Under the pieces are notes generated by a model, which saw nothing but the letters and a program-made list of their open reading frames with translations, ran no database searches and had not been told where the DNA came from. Both the position numbers and the translations under genes were made by a program. A DNA stretch of 64,000 bases from Chitinophagaceae bacterium (lineage in GTDB: Bacteria; Bacteroidota; Bacteroidia; Chitinophagales; Chitinophagaceae): assembly GCA_016787085.1 (NCBI GenBank), contig JAEUVJ010000013.1:62001-126000 (forward strand), written 5' to 3'. The number at the start of each line of letters is the position of its first letter. Positions within the stretch are counted from its first letter, which is position 1. Below, piece by piece: positions 17,336 to 25,146 of this stretch.

Positions 17336-19081
17336 TTATTCTGAAAAAGGAACTTTTGCAATAAAGGTACTGCCTTTGCCTAATTCGCTTTCCACCTGTA
17401 ATTGTCCATGATGACGTTTGATCACTTCGGACACATAACTCAACCCCAGGCCATATCCTTTGGTATTGTGTTTATCGCCAGCCGGCACCCGGAAGAACTT
17501 GTCAAATATTTTTTCACGGTAGGCGGGTTCAATACCAATACCGTTATCAGCGACGCTGAACTCAATATGACCAGGGTAAGAGGAAAGCTTTACATCAATG
17601 ATGGGCTCCTCCTTGCTATACTTGAGCGCATTGTCCAGCAGGTTATAAATAACGCTGGTGATATGCAGTTTGTCGGCATCAATGATGAAATTATCACCTT
17701 CTGTATGCCATTTCACTGTTGCATGATATTTTTCAAACTGCAGCTTCATGCTGTTCATCACTTCTTCCACCAGCTGTTTGCAATCGAACTGTTCTTTTTT
17801 CAGTTCGATCTCTTTTTTCTCGAACATGGAAAGCTTCAGCACCTTGTCCACCAGCAGGCTTAAACGCTGCAGCTCATTCTGTGATATATCCAGGTATTCT
17901 TTGGTACGCTGCGGATCATGAATGGCATTGAAATTCTTTAAAGCCTCTATGGCTACGCCTACTGTCGCTATCGGCGTTTTTAATTCATGGGTGATATTGC
18001 TGATGAACTGGTTCTTCAGCTCAGCCAGCCTTTTTTGTTTCAACAGGTTGCGGAACAGCAGCACAAAGGAAGCAATGGTGATCCCGACCAGGAAAAGGGA
18101 GAACAATATCGGAAGGGTCAGTTTTTTTATAATGTAGCCAGTCTTGTTTTGTAGTGACAGGCTATACGTGACCGGGTTGGTAAAACCGATGGAAACTTCA
18201 TTCATAGCAAGAGAATCTGTATGGCTGCTGTCCATCCGGCTGACAACAAAGGAAAGATCCATTTTATCCTCGTTCAACTTTGCTGCATAGGCGCTGGTGA
18301 TCTCTTTGACCGTCACAGAATCTTTGGCAGAAAGCGAATCTACATTGTACAGGAAACGGAATATGGCATCTTTACCGGGTATATTTATCCGCCCTTCCTG
18401 GTGAACGATATCCTCAGTTATTATTTCAGGCGCCTTCTTTTGACGGATGTTTGCAGATTGGCGGATCACTACCGGATCTTTTTTCAGTGAATCTTTTGGC
18501 GTATTGCTATAGCCGATGGCAATGACCTTTTCACCGGCGCCACCTTCTTTATTCATATTCTTCACTGCTACCTCGCGGATCATTTCCGGGTCGAGCTTCA
18601 TCATAGAATCGCCGGTAGTGGAAATGGTCACAGAGCTTACCCTGCTGGTGAGTTTCCTGGTTACTCCTGTCTTTGATGAATCGCCGGGAATACGGGCTGA
18701 AATGGTCAGCGAATTCCTGCCACCGGAATCAGCCTGATAGTCCTTCATCTTTTCCTGCAGCAGGTTGATCATGGTGATCGGGGGTTCTTTTTTCGCTATT
18801 CTTTTCAGGTCATGTATGCTGTCGCTTTTCGCCGTCCTGATCATTACCCTTGAAGGAGGAACAGGAGCCGGAATAACATGGTCTGATTCAAATACCATGG
18901 CCTCTAATTTCATTTTGGCTGCCTGTAGTTTCATGATGGTCTGGCGGAATGAGGCGTTGGTCTGTAACTCCAGTGCTGTCCTTTCCCGGTCATAGTTATT
19001 CTTCAGCCAGTAGAGCTGAAAGCCCGTAATGCCCAGGATCGTGATCCCCATCAGTATCGCCAGCCAGCGGAGTTTTTGCAT
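17336..19081 (-). CDS. HisKA-type sensor histidine kinase
   Basis: A 581-residue two-membrane-helix kinase (helices about 6-26 and 322-343) with an unusually long periplasmic domain of almost 300 residues. The HisKA phosphoacceptor is His365 in SNITHELKTPIATVG. The ATPase part shows the N-box NLLDNALKYSKEEP, DNGIGIE and KGYGLGLSYV. It forms an operon with the OmpR-type regulator downstream. It is divergent from the GLPGLI gene, with which it shares a 136-base control region. The periplasmic domain is not one I recognise; the ligand is unknown. Confidence 0.94.
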   Translation of the reverse strand: MQKLRWLAILMGITILGITGFQLYWLKNNYDRERTALELQTNASFRQTIMKLQAAKMKLEAMVFESDHVIPAPVPPSRVMIRTAKSDSIHDLKRIAKKEPPITMINLLQEKMKDYQADSGGRNSLTISARIPGDSSKTGVTRKLTSRVSSVTISTTGDSMMKLDPEMIREVAVKNMNKEGGAGEKVIAIGYSNTPKDSLKKDPVVIRQSANIRQKKAPEIITEDIVHQEGRINIPGKDAIFRFLYNVDSLSAKDSVTVKEITSAYAAKLNEDKMDLSFVVSRMDSSHTDSLAMNEVSIGFTNPVTYSLSLQNKTGYIIKKLTLPILFSLFLVGITIASFVLLFRNLLKQKRLAELKNQFISNITHELKTPIATVGVAIEALKNFNAIHDPQRTKEYLDISQNELQRLSLLVDKVLKLSMFEKKEIELKKEQFDCKQLVEEVMNSMKLQFEKYHATVKWHTEGDNFIIDADKLHITSVIYNLLDNALKYSKEEPIIDVKLSSYPGHIEFSVADNGIGIEPAYREKIFDKFFRVPAGDKHNTKGYGLGLSYVSEVIKRHHGQLQVESELGKGSTFIAKVPFSE

Positions 19082-19097
19082 GTTTGCTGATTCCGCA

Positions 19098-19105
19098 CAA
19101 AGGTA
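19098..19105 (-). promoter_or_regulatory. -7 promoter element of the HK-RR operon
   Basis: TACCTTTG on the minus strand is an exact TAnnTTTG match 17 bases before the kinase ATG at 19081. No TTG was found at the expected -33 distance. The shared box lies about 30 bases further upstream. Confidence 0.55.
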
Positions 19106-19134
19106 GCCCGATATTTTACCGGTTCACAGCGGTA

Positions 19135-19200
19135 TTAACCTTTATTAACCTTAATGAAAGGTGGGTTAACCCGCTTTCATTCCCGACCATTTTAGATTTG
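19135..19200 (+). promoter_or_regulatory. 37-bp composite box plus -7 element upstream of the GLPGLI gene
   Basis: The box (19135-19171) consists of TTAACCTTTA, TTAACCTTAA, nine bases and the palindrome GGTTAACC. It is followed after exactly 21 bases by TAGATTTG (19193-19200) and 17 bases later by the GLPGLI ATG. No TTG is present at -33, consistent with an activator-dependent promoter. The same arrangement with the same 21-base distance lies upstream of the outer membrane protein gene at 24033. The OmpR-type regulator encoded next door is the natural candidate binder. Confidence 0.7.
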
Positions 19201-19217
19201 TTTCAAAATATAACGAT

Positions 19218-20021
19218 ATGAAGAAAATACTGGCGGCCGGATGGGCTGTATTGGCCATCACCATCACACAGGCACAACAAAAAGAAGGAACCGTGATCTA
19301 TGAACGTACCACTCAGATGCAGATACGCATCAACGACGGACATGAAGGAATGGAAAATATGCTGCCGAAGCAGCGAAAGGACAACTTCGAACTGATCTTC
19401 AGCAGCAACCAGTCATTATGGAAACAGGCAGAGAGAGAAGTGGAAGATGGCGGCGACTGGAACAGCGGCGGTGTGCAGATACGGATGATCGGCGGGGGTA
19501 CTGATGATGTATTGTATAATAATTTTGACAGTAAGACAAGGGTAGAACAGCGGGATATGTTTGAAAAAAAATTCATCATTGACGACAGTATCCGCCCGCT
19601 GAAATGGAAAATGACTGGTGAAACAAAGACAATCCTTGGACACGCCTGTACAAAAGCAACAGCCACCCAGATCAATACCCGCACGCAGATGACAGTGGAT
19701 AACGGAAAAATGGAAAGAAAGCAGGTGGAAGACACTTCGCTGATAATAGCCTGGTTTGCCTCTGATATGCCTGTATCGGCAGGACCGGCGGAATACCAGG
19801 GCCAGCTACCCGGTGTAATATTAGAAATGGATGTGGCCAATGGCCGGCAGGTGTTCAAAGCGCTGGAGATCTCTCCTAAAGCAGACATTGCTTCCATTAA
19901 AGCGCCGGCAGGGAAGAAGCGTTATACCCGTGAAGAATACAGCAAGGAAGTGAACAAGATGATGGATGAAATGCAGCGCAATAACAGCGGCCCCGGCCGG
20001 GTGATGCGGATCAATAATTAA
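19218..20021 (+). CDS. GLPGLI-family exported protein
   Basis: A 267-residue exported protein with a signal peptide (MKKILAAGWAVLAITITQAQ). The family signature appears as YQGQLPGVILEMDV around residue 195-210, and the upstream segment W(K)MTGETKTILGHACTKATA matches the conserved middle of the family. GLPGLI proteins occur in Bacteroidota, commonly next to outer membrane beta-barrel genes; their function is not established. Here the barrel partner is probably the gene at 21211-24033, separated by the Fic gene. A terminator follows. Confidence 0.92.
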   Translation: MKKILAAGWAVLAITITQAQQKEGTVIYERTTQMQIRINDGHEGMENMLPKQRKDNFELIFSSNQSLWKQAEREVEDGGDWNSGGVQIRMIGGGTDDVLYNNFDSKTRVEQRDMFEKKFIIDDSIRPLKWKMTGETKTILGHACTKATATQINTRTQMTVDNGKMERKQVEDTSLIIAWFASDMPVSAGPAEYQGQLPGVILEMDVANGRQVFKALEISPKADIASIKAPAGKKRYTREEYSKEVNKMMDEMQRNNSGPGRVMRINN

Positions 20022-20046
20022 AAGTTTTCTCATTTGCATATACAAG

Positions 20047-20073
20047 ACCCTTTGCGATGGCAAGGGGTTTTTT
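20047..20073 (+). terminator. Rho-independent terminator after the GLPGLI gene
   Basis: A nine-pair stem (20047-20055 with 20060-20068, one G-T pair) around a GATG loop runs into six Ts. Confidence 0.88.
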
Positions 20074-20299
20074 GTAGTGATGGTAGTAAGAACTACAGGA
20101 CCTGTTTGAAAGACAAGTTTTGATTTTTTGTAGTTTCGAATAATAGTACAAATACATGCGTTGGTGGTCACCGTTTTGGCTCCCCCTAATAATTCATGGC
20201 ACTTAAGGGCAATTTAATAGGCGAATAAAACTAAGCGACAGTTCAGGGCCGAAAGCGATAAAAGATCTCATCTGCCGCAGTAAGATCATACAATACCGG

Positions 20300-20331
20300 T
20301 TGCTATCTGACATACAAAGTGACTAAATTTG
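20300..20331 (+). promoter_or_regulatory. Promoter of the Fic gene
   Basis: TTG (20300-20302), 21 bases, then TAAATTTG (20324-20331): a full match to the Bacteroidota consensus, 66 bases upstream of the Fic ATG. Confidence 0.7.
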
Positions 20332-20397
20332 GAAACCCTTTCAGGATAAAATGATAGAGATAGAGAAACGGGGCATATAATAATACACGATCATAAC

Positions 20398-21177
20398 ATG
20401 AAAATACTGTCTGACAGCTATTTCAATGAATATAAAAAACGGCTGGCCACTGATGTAGTACAAGCCCTGGCCAGAGTGGATGAAATAGAAATGACAGCAC
20501 AAAACTTTACCTTTTACACATCCGTAGCAGTTATTTCTTCCTCCCGAATCGAAGGCGAGCAAATGGAAATCGACAGTTATGTAAAACACAAAATACAGGA
20601 TATTGAATACCTTCCCGAACTGGTGGAGAAGCCCAATGACCTGTACCGGGCTTATCTTTTTGCAAAACAAAATAAACTAAACCCCGAAAGTTTTCTGCAA
20701 ACCCATGTAACACTTGCAGCGCACCTGTTACCCGAAAAATGGAGAGGCGTTTACAGGAAAAGTGAAATGCTGGTGCTGGAACATAAAACCGGTCGCATAC
20801 AGTTTGAGGCGGCGCCATTCAGCATAGTGGAGGCAGAAATGAAAAAACTCTGGAATGATATAGATGACTTGATGAAGCGGCAACTCACCGTGGAAGAAAT
20901 TTTTTATTATGCCTCATTTATTCATGCAGTATTGGTGGCTATTCATCCATTTAATGACGGGAATGGCCGGGCGGCCCGGTTGCTGGAAAAATGGTTTCTG
21001 GCAGAACAACTGGGTGAAAAAGCATGGTATATCAAGTCGGAAAAGTATTATTATCACCATGCAGATGATTACTACCGGAACCTGAACCGCATGGGTATGT
21101 TTTATGATAAAATTGACTATGCAAAAGCAGATCTGTTCCTGCAAATGCTGCCGCCATCCATAGCATACAAAGAATGA
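20398..21177 (+). CDS. Fic-domain protein with N-terminal inhibitory motif (class II)
   Basis: A 259-residue Fic protein, a family that mostly transfers AMP from ATP to target-protein hydroxyls. The catalytic loop HPFNDGNGRAAR lies at residues 183-194, complete with His183 and the nucleotide-binding Asn and Arg. The inhibitory helix motif (S/T)xxxE(G/N) is present as S48-S-R-I-E52-G53, N-terminal to the Fic core, which is the class II arrangement in which Glu52 would block ATP binding. No separate antitoxin gene is needed or seen. The gene has its own promoter and sits between a GLPGLI gene and its likely barrel partner, so it may be an insertion. The target is unknown. Confidence 0.92.
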   Translation: MKILSDSYFNEYKKRLATDVVQALARVDEIEMTAQNFTFYTSVAVISSSRIEGEQMEIDSYVKHKIQDIEYLPELVEKPNDLYRAYLFAKQNKLNPESFLQTHVTLAAHLLPEKWRGVYRKSEMLVLEHKTGRIQFEAAPFSIVEAEMKKLWNDIDDLMKRQLTVEEIFYYASFIHAVLVAIHPFNDGNGRAARLLEKWFLAEQLGEKAWYIKSEKYYYHHADDYYRNLNRMGMFYDKIDYAKADLFLQMLPPSIAYKE

Positions 21178-21210
21178 AAAAAGGCAGTCGCTACTAAAGT
21201 TACTTTCCTC

Positions 21211-24033
21211 CTACCTCGTAATCACCCTCATCCCCCCGCTACCGGCATTGTTCAATCCTGTTTTGCTCAGGCTGTAGGTAAAGCTCAACATAAAGAAGCG
21301 GCGGAGCGTATTCACCCGGCTGTCCTCGATATAGTTCTGGCTGGCATTGCGGCTCACGCCGGTATTCCGGTTCAGCAGGTCATAGGCGCTGAACTTCAGC
21401 TCGCCCCGGTTGTACCGGAGGAACTGGCGGCTGATGCTCGCATTCCAGATCGGTATCCGGGCATTAAAACCCGACGACAGGCGGTTGTTGATCGTATAGG
21501 TAAGTTCAGACGAGAGGAAGAACTGTTTAGGCAACTGCCAGTCAAAGGAAGTATTGTACTCCTGTATCGTATACTCATTGTTGAAGGCTGATTGCAGCGA
21601 GTATTTTGCCTTATTATAATCTACACTGGCGCCGATACCGATATTGAGTTTGTCAGTGGCATTCATGTCTAACCGGATCTCCGGGCCAAACCCGAGAGTT
21701 TTGATATCATTGGCCAGCGAGTTAATGAATTGTTTGGTCTTTGCGTACCTCGTCCTGGCGCTGACCTCCAGCGTGGCTTTCAGGACACGTACCGGCATGC
21801 TGTAACTCAGGTTGCTGTTAAGATTATACACGCCGTTCACATTAACGGGTTTGGTGTATCTCACGCCGGTTTGCACGTTCACCGAATCGTAGTTCACTAT
21901 CTTGTTCCGTGTTCCCACAAAAGTGAGGTAACCAAACAGATTCTTGTTCTTATACGGGCTGAGCAGATTCAGGTTGGCCTGGAACATGTGATTATATTCC
22001 TGTTTCAGGTCTGCATTCCCTTCGCGGATGTATAGCGGGTTGGACAGATCGGGCACCGGCTGCAATTGTGATACATTCGGCTGGTTAGTATTGGCCGTAT
22101 AGCTCAGCGCAAAACTTTTGAACCGGGAGAAGTTGTATTGGAACCGGGCATTGGGCAACAGGTTGCGGAAGGTTTTGCTGATCACAGAATCCTTGGCCCC
22201 GCTGATGATCTTGCCTTCCAGTTCGGCCTGCTGCCAGTTCAAGCCTATGGCATAGCTATACTTCTTTTTCTGTGTACGCATCCGGATGCCCGCATTGGTA
22301 AAACCATAAGTGTTCTCAAAATCGTTGGTCTGAACGGCATTCAGTTCATCATATTTGCCCGATTGATTATTGTAATCATAAGTGACAAGGTCTGACCGGT
22401 TGATGCTGTTGCTTTTTCCAATGCTGAACTCCAGTAAGGAACGCTTCAATACCGGTTCTGTATAAACCGCTCTAGCGTTATAACTGAAAAGACTTCCGCT
22501 GTTCTCTCTTTGCTGCCTGATCGTATCCCGCCGGGAGATACTGCCCGAAGAGGCATCATAAAAATCGGTGACAGAATTCAGTCGCCCGTTACCGTCACTT
22601 TCGTTCATGCTGGTTTGCAGGGAAAGGGACAGAGTTCGCCCGCGGCGGTTGAATTTTTTACGGAACATAAGGTCATTGCGGAAGTTGAACCCTTCTGTTT
22701 CGGAAAGGTTGTTGCTCTTTCCTTCATTGATCATAGCGCCTGCGTCCGACAAAGTTTGAAAATCAGATGATGACTGGTTCCTTGTCTTTTGATAACTAAG
22801 TGAAGGATTGATGCGCAGCGAATGCATCGAATCTATCTGGTAGAGTGTGTTCAGGTTAAAGCGGTGCGAATTGTTCAGGTTGTCCGACCAGGAATTCTGA
22901 TTATAGTAGTTGGTAGCGCCGGGTAAAAAATTCTGCCGGTTGATATGTCTCTCAATATTTGGATTGAACCGGTTATAAAAGTAATTGCTCTGCATATCGA
23001 GCTTATTCCCGATAATATTGTTGTAATTGATACCGCCACCCCATGCTGTATTGATGCCGGCGTTTCTGCCACCGAGTCCCATCGCTGCTGCATCATCGCC
23101 GGAAATATTGATGTTAATGTTCCCACCGCCTGATCCTCTCTGCATACGGGCCAGTTCCCCGGTGAAGTTTAAAATGTCCATAAAAGAAAAACCTTCGGCA
23201 TTGGTATTGTTGCCCATACCGATAGCCGACATTTGTCTCGCCCCTTTGAATGAATTAACATTGAAACGGCCTTCATATCTTTCTTTATCGCCGCCGCCAG
23301 TCGATACTTTACCAAATACTCCTTTCTTTTTATCCTTCTTAAGTTTCAGGTTGATCGTTTTTTCATAGTTGCCGTCTTCAAACCCTGTCAGTTGTGCCTG
23401 GTCGCTTTGCCGGTCATATACCTGCACTTTATCCACGGCATCAGCAGGTAGGTTTTTAGTGGCGATCTTGGGATCGTTGCCAAAAAACTCTTTCCCGTCT
23501 ACCAGCACCCGGCTTACTTTTTCTCCCTGTGCCTTTACGGTTCCATCCTTTTCCACTTTTACACCAGGTAGCTTTTTTAATAACTGCTCCACGCTGGCAT
23601 TGGGCTGAACCCTGAACGAGCCGGCATTGTACTGTACAGTATCCCCCACCATGGTAACGGGGGGTGCTTCATTGGTGACGATCACCTCAGATAACACCAT
23701 GTTCTTATCATTCATAATGATATTGGTAAGATCATGCTTCTTGTTTTCGTCGGTAATGGTCACCGGTATATTGCTGTTATGGTAATTGACATGAGAGATC
23801 ATCAGCCTGTATTCCCCGTTAGCCAAACCGGTCAGTTCAAAGCGGCCTGTATTATCTGTCATGGTAAAAGAGACCAGTGAAGAGTCCTTTTTTTCTAATA
23901 CTGTAATGGTAGCGGCCGCAACCGGCTGGCGGGATATAGTGTCAAAAGCTATTCCTTTAATGCTCCCGTTCTTTTGCGCAAGAGCAATTATGCTGAGCAA
24001 AACAAAGCCAAAGGATAGGTAAATTTTTCTCAT
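21211..24033 (-). CDS. Outer membrane beta-barrel protein with carboxypeptidase-regulatory-like domain
   Basis: A 940-residue protein: signal peptide (MRKIYLSFGFVLLSIIALAQ), regulatory-like beta-sandwich (about 22-110), plug region with [32 protein letters not shown] and SDQAQLTGFEDGN (about 145-220), a Gly/Asn-rich stretch (about 300-335) and a long barrel to the C-terminus. It belongs to the same family as the genes at 1-1523 and 25147-28029. Family members span the outer membrane and probably transport or export a substrate that is not defined. The promoter carries the same composite box as the GLPGLI promoter, so co-regulation by the nearby two-component system is likely. Confidence 0.93.
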   Translation of the reverse strand: MRKIYLSFGFVLLSIIALAQKNGSIKGIAFDTISRQPVAAATITVLEKKDSSLVSFTMTDNTGRFELTGLANGEYRLMISHVNYHNSNIPVTITDENKKHDLTNIIMNDKNMVLSEVIVTNEAPPVTMVGDTVQYNAGSFRVQPNASVEQLLKKLPGVKVEKDGTVKAQGEKVSRVLVDGKEFFGNDPKIATKNLPADAVDKVQVYDRQSDQAQLTGFEDGNYEKTINLKLKKDKKKGVFGKVSTGGGDKERYEGRFNVNSFKGARQMSAIGMGNNTNAEGFSFMDILNFTGELARMQRGSGGGNININISGDDAAAMGLGGRNAGINTAWGGGINYNNIIGNKLDMQSNYFYNRFNPNIERHINRQNFLPGATNYYNQNSWSDNLNNSHRFNLNTLYQIDSMHSLRINPSLSYQKTRNQSSSDFQTLSDAGAMINEGKSNNLSETEGFNFRNDLMFRKKFNRRGRTLSLSLQTSMNESDGNGRLNSVTDFYDASSGSISRRDTIRQQRENSGSLFSYNARAVYTEPVLKRSLLEFSIGKSNSINRSDLVTYDYNNQSGKYDELNAVQTNDFENTYGFTNAGIRMRTQKKKYSYAIGLNWQQAELEGKIISGAKDSVISKTFRNLLPNARFQYNFSRFKSFALSYTANTNQPNVSQLQPVPDLSNPLYIREGNADLKQEYNHMFQANLNLLSPYKNKNLFGYLTFVGTRNKIVNYDSVNVQTGVRYTKPVNVNGVYNLNSNLSYSMPVRVLKATLEVSARTRYAKTKQFINSLANDIKTLGFGPEIRLDMNATDKLNIGIGASVDYNKAKYSLQSAFNNEYTIQEYNTSFDWQLPKQFFLSSELTYTINNRLSSGFNARIPIWNASISRQFLRYNRGELKFSAYDLLNRNTGVSRNASQNYIEDSRVNTLRRFFMLSFTYSLSKTGLNNAGSGGMRVITR

Positions 24034-24051
24034 AACCTGTTGTTTCTGTTA

Positions 24052-24117
24052 CGAAAATATTCTTACCCGGCGGCAATAGCGGTTAACCAGTCTTGCTTTA
24101 ATGTTAATCAATGTTAA
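24052..24117 (-). promoter_or_regulatory. Second copy of the composite box plus -7 element, upstream of the barrel gene
   Basis: Read on the minus strand, TTAACATTGA, TTAACATTAA, nine bases and GGTTAACC occupy 24117 down to 24081. After exactly 21 bases comes TATTTTCG (24059-24052), then 18 bases to the ATG. Against the first copy, 29 of 37 positions are identical by hand alignment and all spacings are equal. No TTG occurs at -33. Confidence 0.7.
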
Positions 24118-24203
24118 CGGGCTAAGAGGATAAAAGAGATGAAAGAAAGCAGGCTTAAAACACTTGTTGCAAGTCAGGGAGTTCGCAGGTATCAAAACCT
24201 TTT

Positions 24204-24228
24204 GTCCCTCCTGAGCTTGCCGAAGGAC
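24204..24228. repeat. Possible REP-like palindromic element
   Basis: GTCC...GGAC encloses TCCTGAGCTTGCCGAAGGA, an imperfect hairpin. The core CCTGAGCTTGCCGAAGG resembles a dispersed intergenic palindrome seen in many bacterial genomes. Only one copy is in this window, so repetition is not shown here. Confidence 0.4.
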
Positions 24229-24244
24229 CTCTTTCTCTCTTAGC

Positions 24245-24814
24245 TCACTCGATGATCTCCCCTCTTTCATCATCATCCCGGTCACGGTCATAGACGACCA
24301 GTTTTATTTTCCAGTCCATCTGTTCCGCTTCCATGATCAGTTCTATTTTCAGTTTTTTCAGAGATTCATCGGCTGTGTCGAAGGAGAAGATCACACTAGT
24401 GAATTTTTTTTCTTCTACAGGCGTCTCGTAAACGCCTTTTAATTGTATGGCTCTTACAGAAAGATTATTTATCTGGCCGTACAAAGATTTGAATCTTTTC
24501 TTCGCTTCTTCAAAATCATCTGTTGTCAGCATCAAAGCCTGCCAGCTGCTGACCTGTCCTTTCTTTCCGCTGTAACGGGTAATGGTACATTCTTCGGCGC
24601 CGCTTACCTGGAAGTTACAGCGGTAGTCGGTCGACTGGGGGTTTTGCATGATGAGGTCACCTGCAATATGACTGAAGTGACTGGGATAATCGTCAATCAC
24701 TTTTTTGAGATCAGTTGAAATGCTGTTGGCACCAGGCTTTAATTGTGCCTCAGCGGAATGCAGTGAAAAGAAAAAAATAGTAGAAAGTGCAAGTACTTTT
24801 ACGAATGCTTTCAT
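24245..24814 (-). CDS. Secreted protein of unknown function, 189 residues
   Basis: A protein with a signal peptide (MKAFVKVLALSTIFFFSLHSAEAQ). The mature part has two cysteines close together (YRCNFQVSGAEECTITRYSG) and a middle helix (TTDDFEEAKKRFKSLYGQINNLSVRAIQL). It ends in strands (WKIKLVVYDRDRDDDERGE). The acidic Asp/Arg end is unusual. I do not recognise a named domain. It lies upstream of the barrel gene on the same strand but is separated by 211 bases that contain that gene's own promoter. GGTTAA repeats in its upstream region may place it in the same regulatory circuit, though the spacing differs. Confidence 0.8.
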   Translation of the reverse strand: MKAFVKVLALSTIFFFSLHSAEAQLKPGANSISTDLKKVIDDYPSHFSHIAGDLIMQNPQSTDYRCNFQVSGAEECTITRYSGKKGQVSSWQALMLTTDDFEEAKKRFKSLYGQINNLSVRAIQLKGVYETPVEEKKFTSVIFSFDTADESLKKLKIELIMEAEQMDWKIKLVVYDRDRDDDERGEIIE

Positions 24815-24925
24815 CAGTTTGGATTTAACCAGTTAAAAATCAGGGGCAATATTATTAAATCTTCTGTTTATTACATACTTTAACCATGAATAAACCGTTA
24901 ACCATCTTATTAAACGATCCCGAAT

Positions 24926-25084
24926 ATGAAAAACAAGCACATTGTTCATGCGCATGAAGAAGCGAAGATCTATCACCAGTACTACAAACCTTCCTTTAAC
25001 ATCATCCGTTTGCTGAAAGCTGTTTTGTGTGTATTCATTTCCGGTTCATCACCGGCGGCGGGTCATGTGACCAGGAGGAAATAA
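24926..25084 (+). CDS. Small ORF of 52 residues, unknown
   Basis: An ATG at 24926 opens 52 codons ending in TAA at 25082-25084. The product starts MKNKHIVHAHEEAKIYHQYY, has a short hydrophobic segment (IIRLLKAVLCVFISG) and a basic end (HVTRRK). It is followed after about 30 bases by a strong terminator that also faces the convergent barrel gene. Its upstream region has two TTAACCAT repeats 18 bases apart (24880 and 24898). Codon use looks normal, but no homologue is recalled and no exact promoter was found, so it is a plausible rather than proven gene. Confidence 0.4.
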   Translation: MKNKHIVHAHEEAKIYHQYYKPSFNIIRLLKAVLCVFISGSSPAAGHVTRRK

Positions 25085-25113
25085 TAAGTCTCTTTACTAA
25101 CCCTTGATTATAC

Positions 25114-25143
25114 TAAACGTCCCGCCTCAGGCAGGGCGTTTTT
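25114..25143. terminator. Bidirectional terminator
   Basis: AAACGTCCCGCC and GGCAGGGCGTTT pair around a TCA loop with one mismatch and one G-T pair, flanked by Ts on the plus side and As on the other. It can end both the small ORF and the convergent barrel gene. Confidence 0.8.
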
Positions 25144-25146
25144 ATT

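Larger units (their letters stand above)
20022..20397. other. Intergenic region between GLPGLI and Fic genes
   Basis: About 376 bases holding the GLPGLI terminator, a weak TAGTTTCG element near 20131 and a good promoter for the Fic gene at 20300-20331. No convincing small gene or RNA was recognised in the remaining 200 bases. Confidence 0.5.

Noticed and set aside
24049..24291. 80-residue minus-strand frame between the barrel gene and the secreted protein
   Set aside because: It overlaps the 37-bp box, the promoter and the REP-like palindrome, and its protein has no plausible features.
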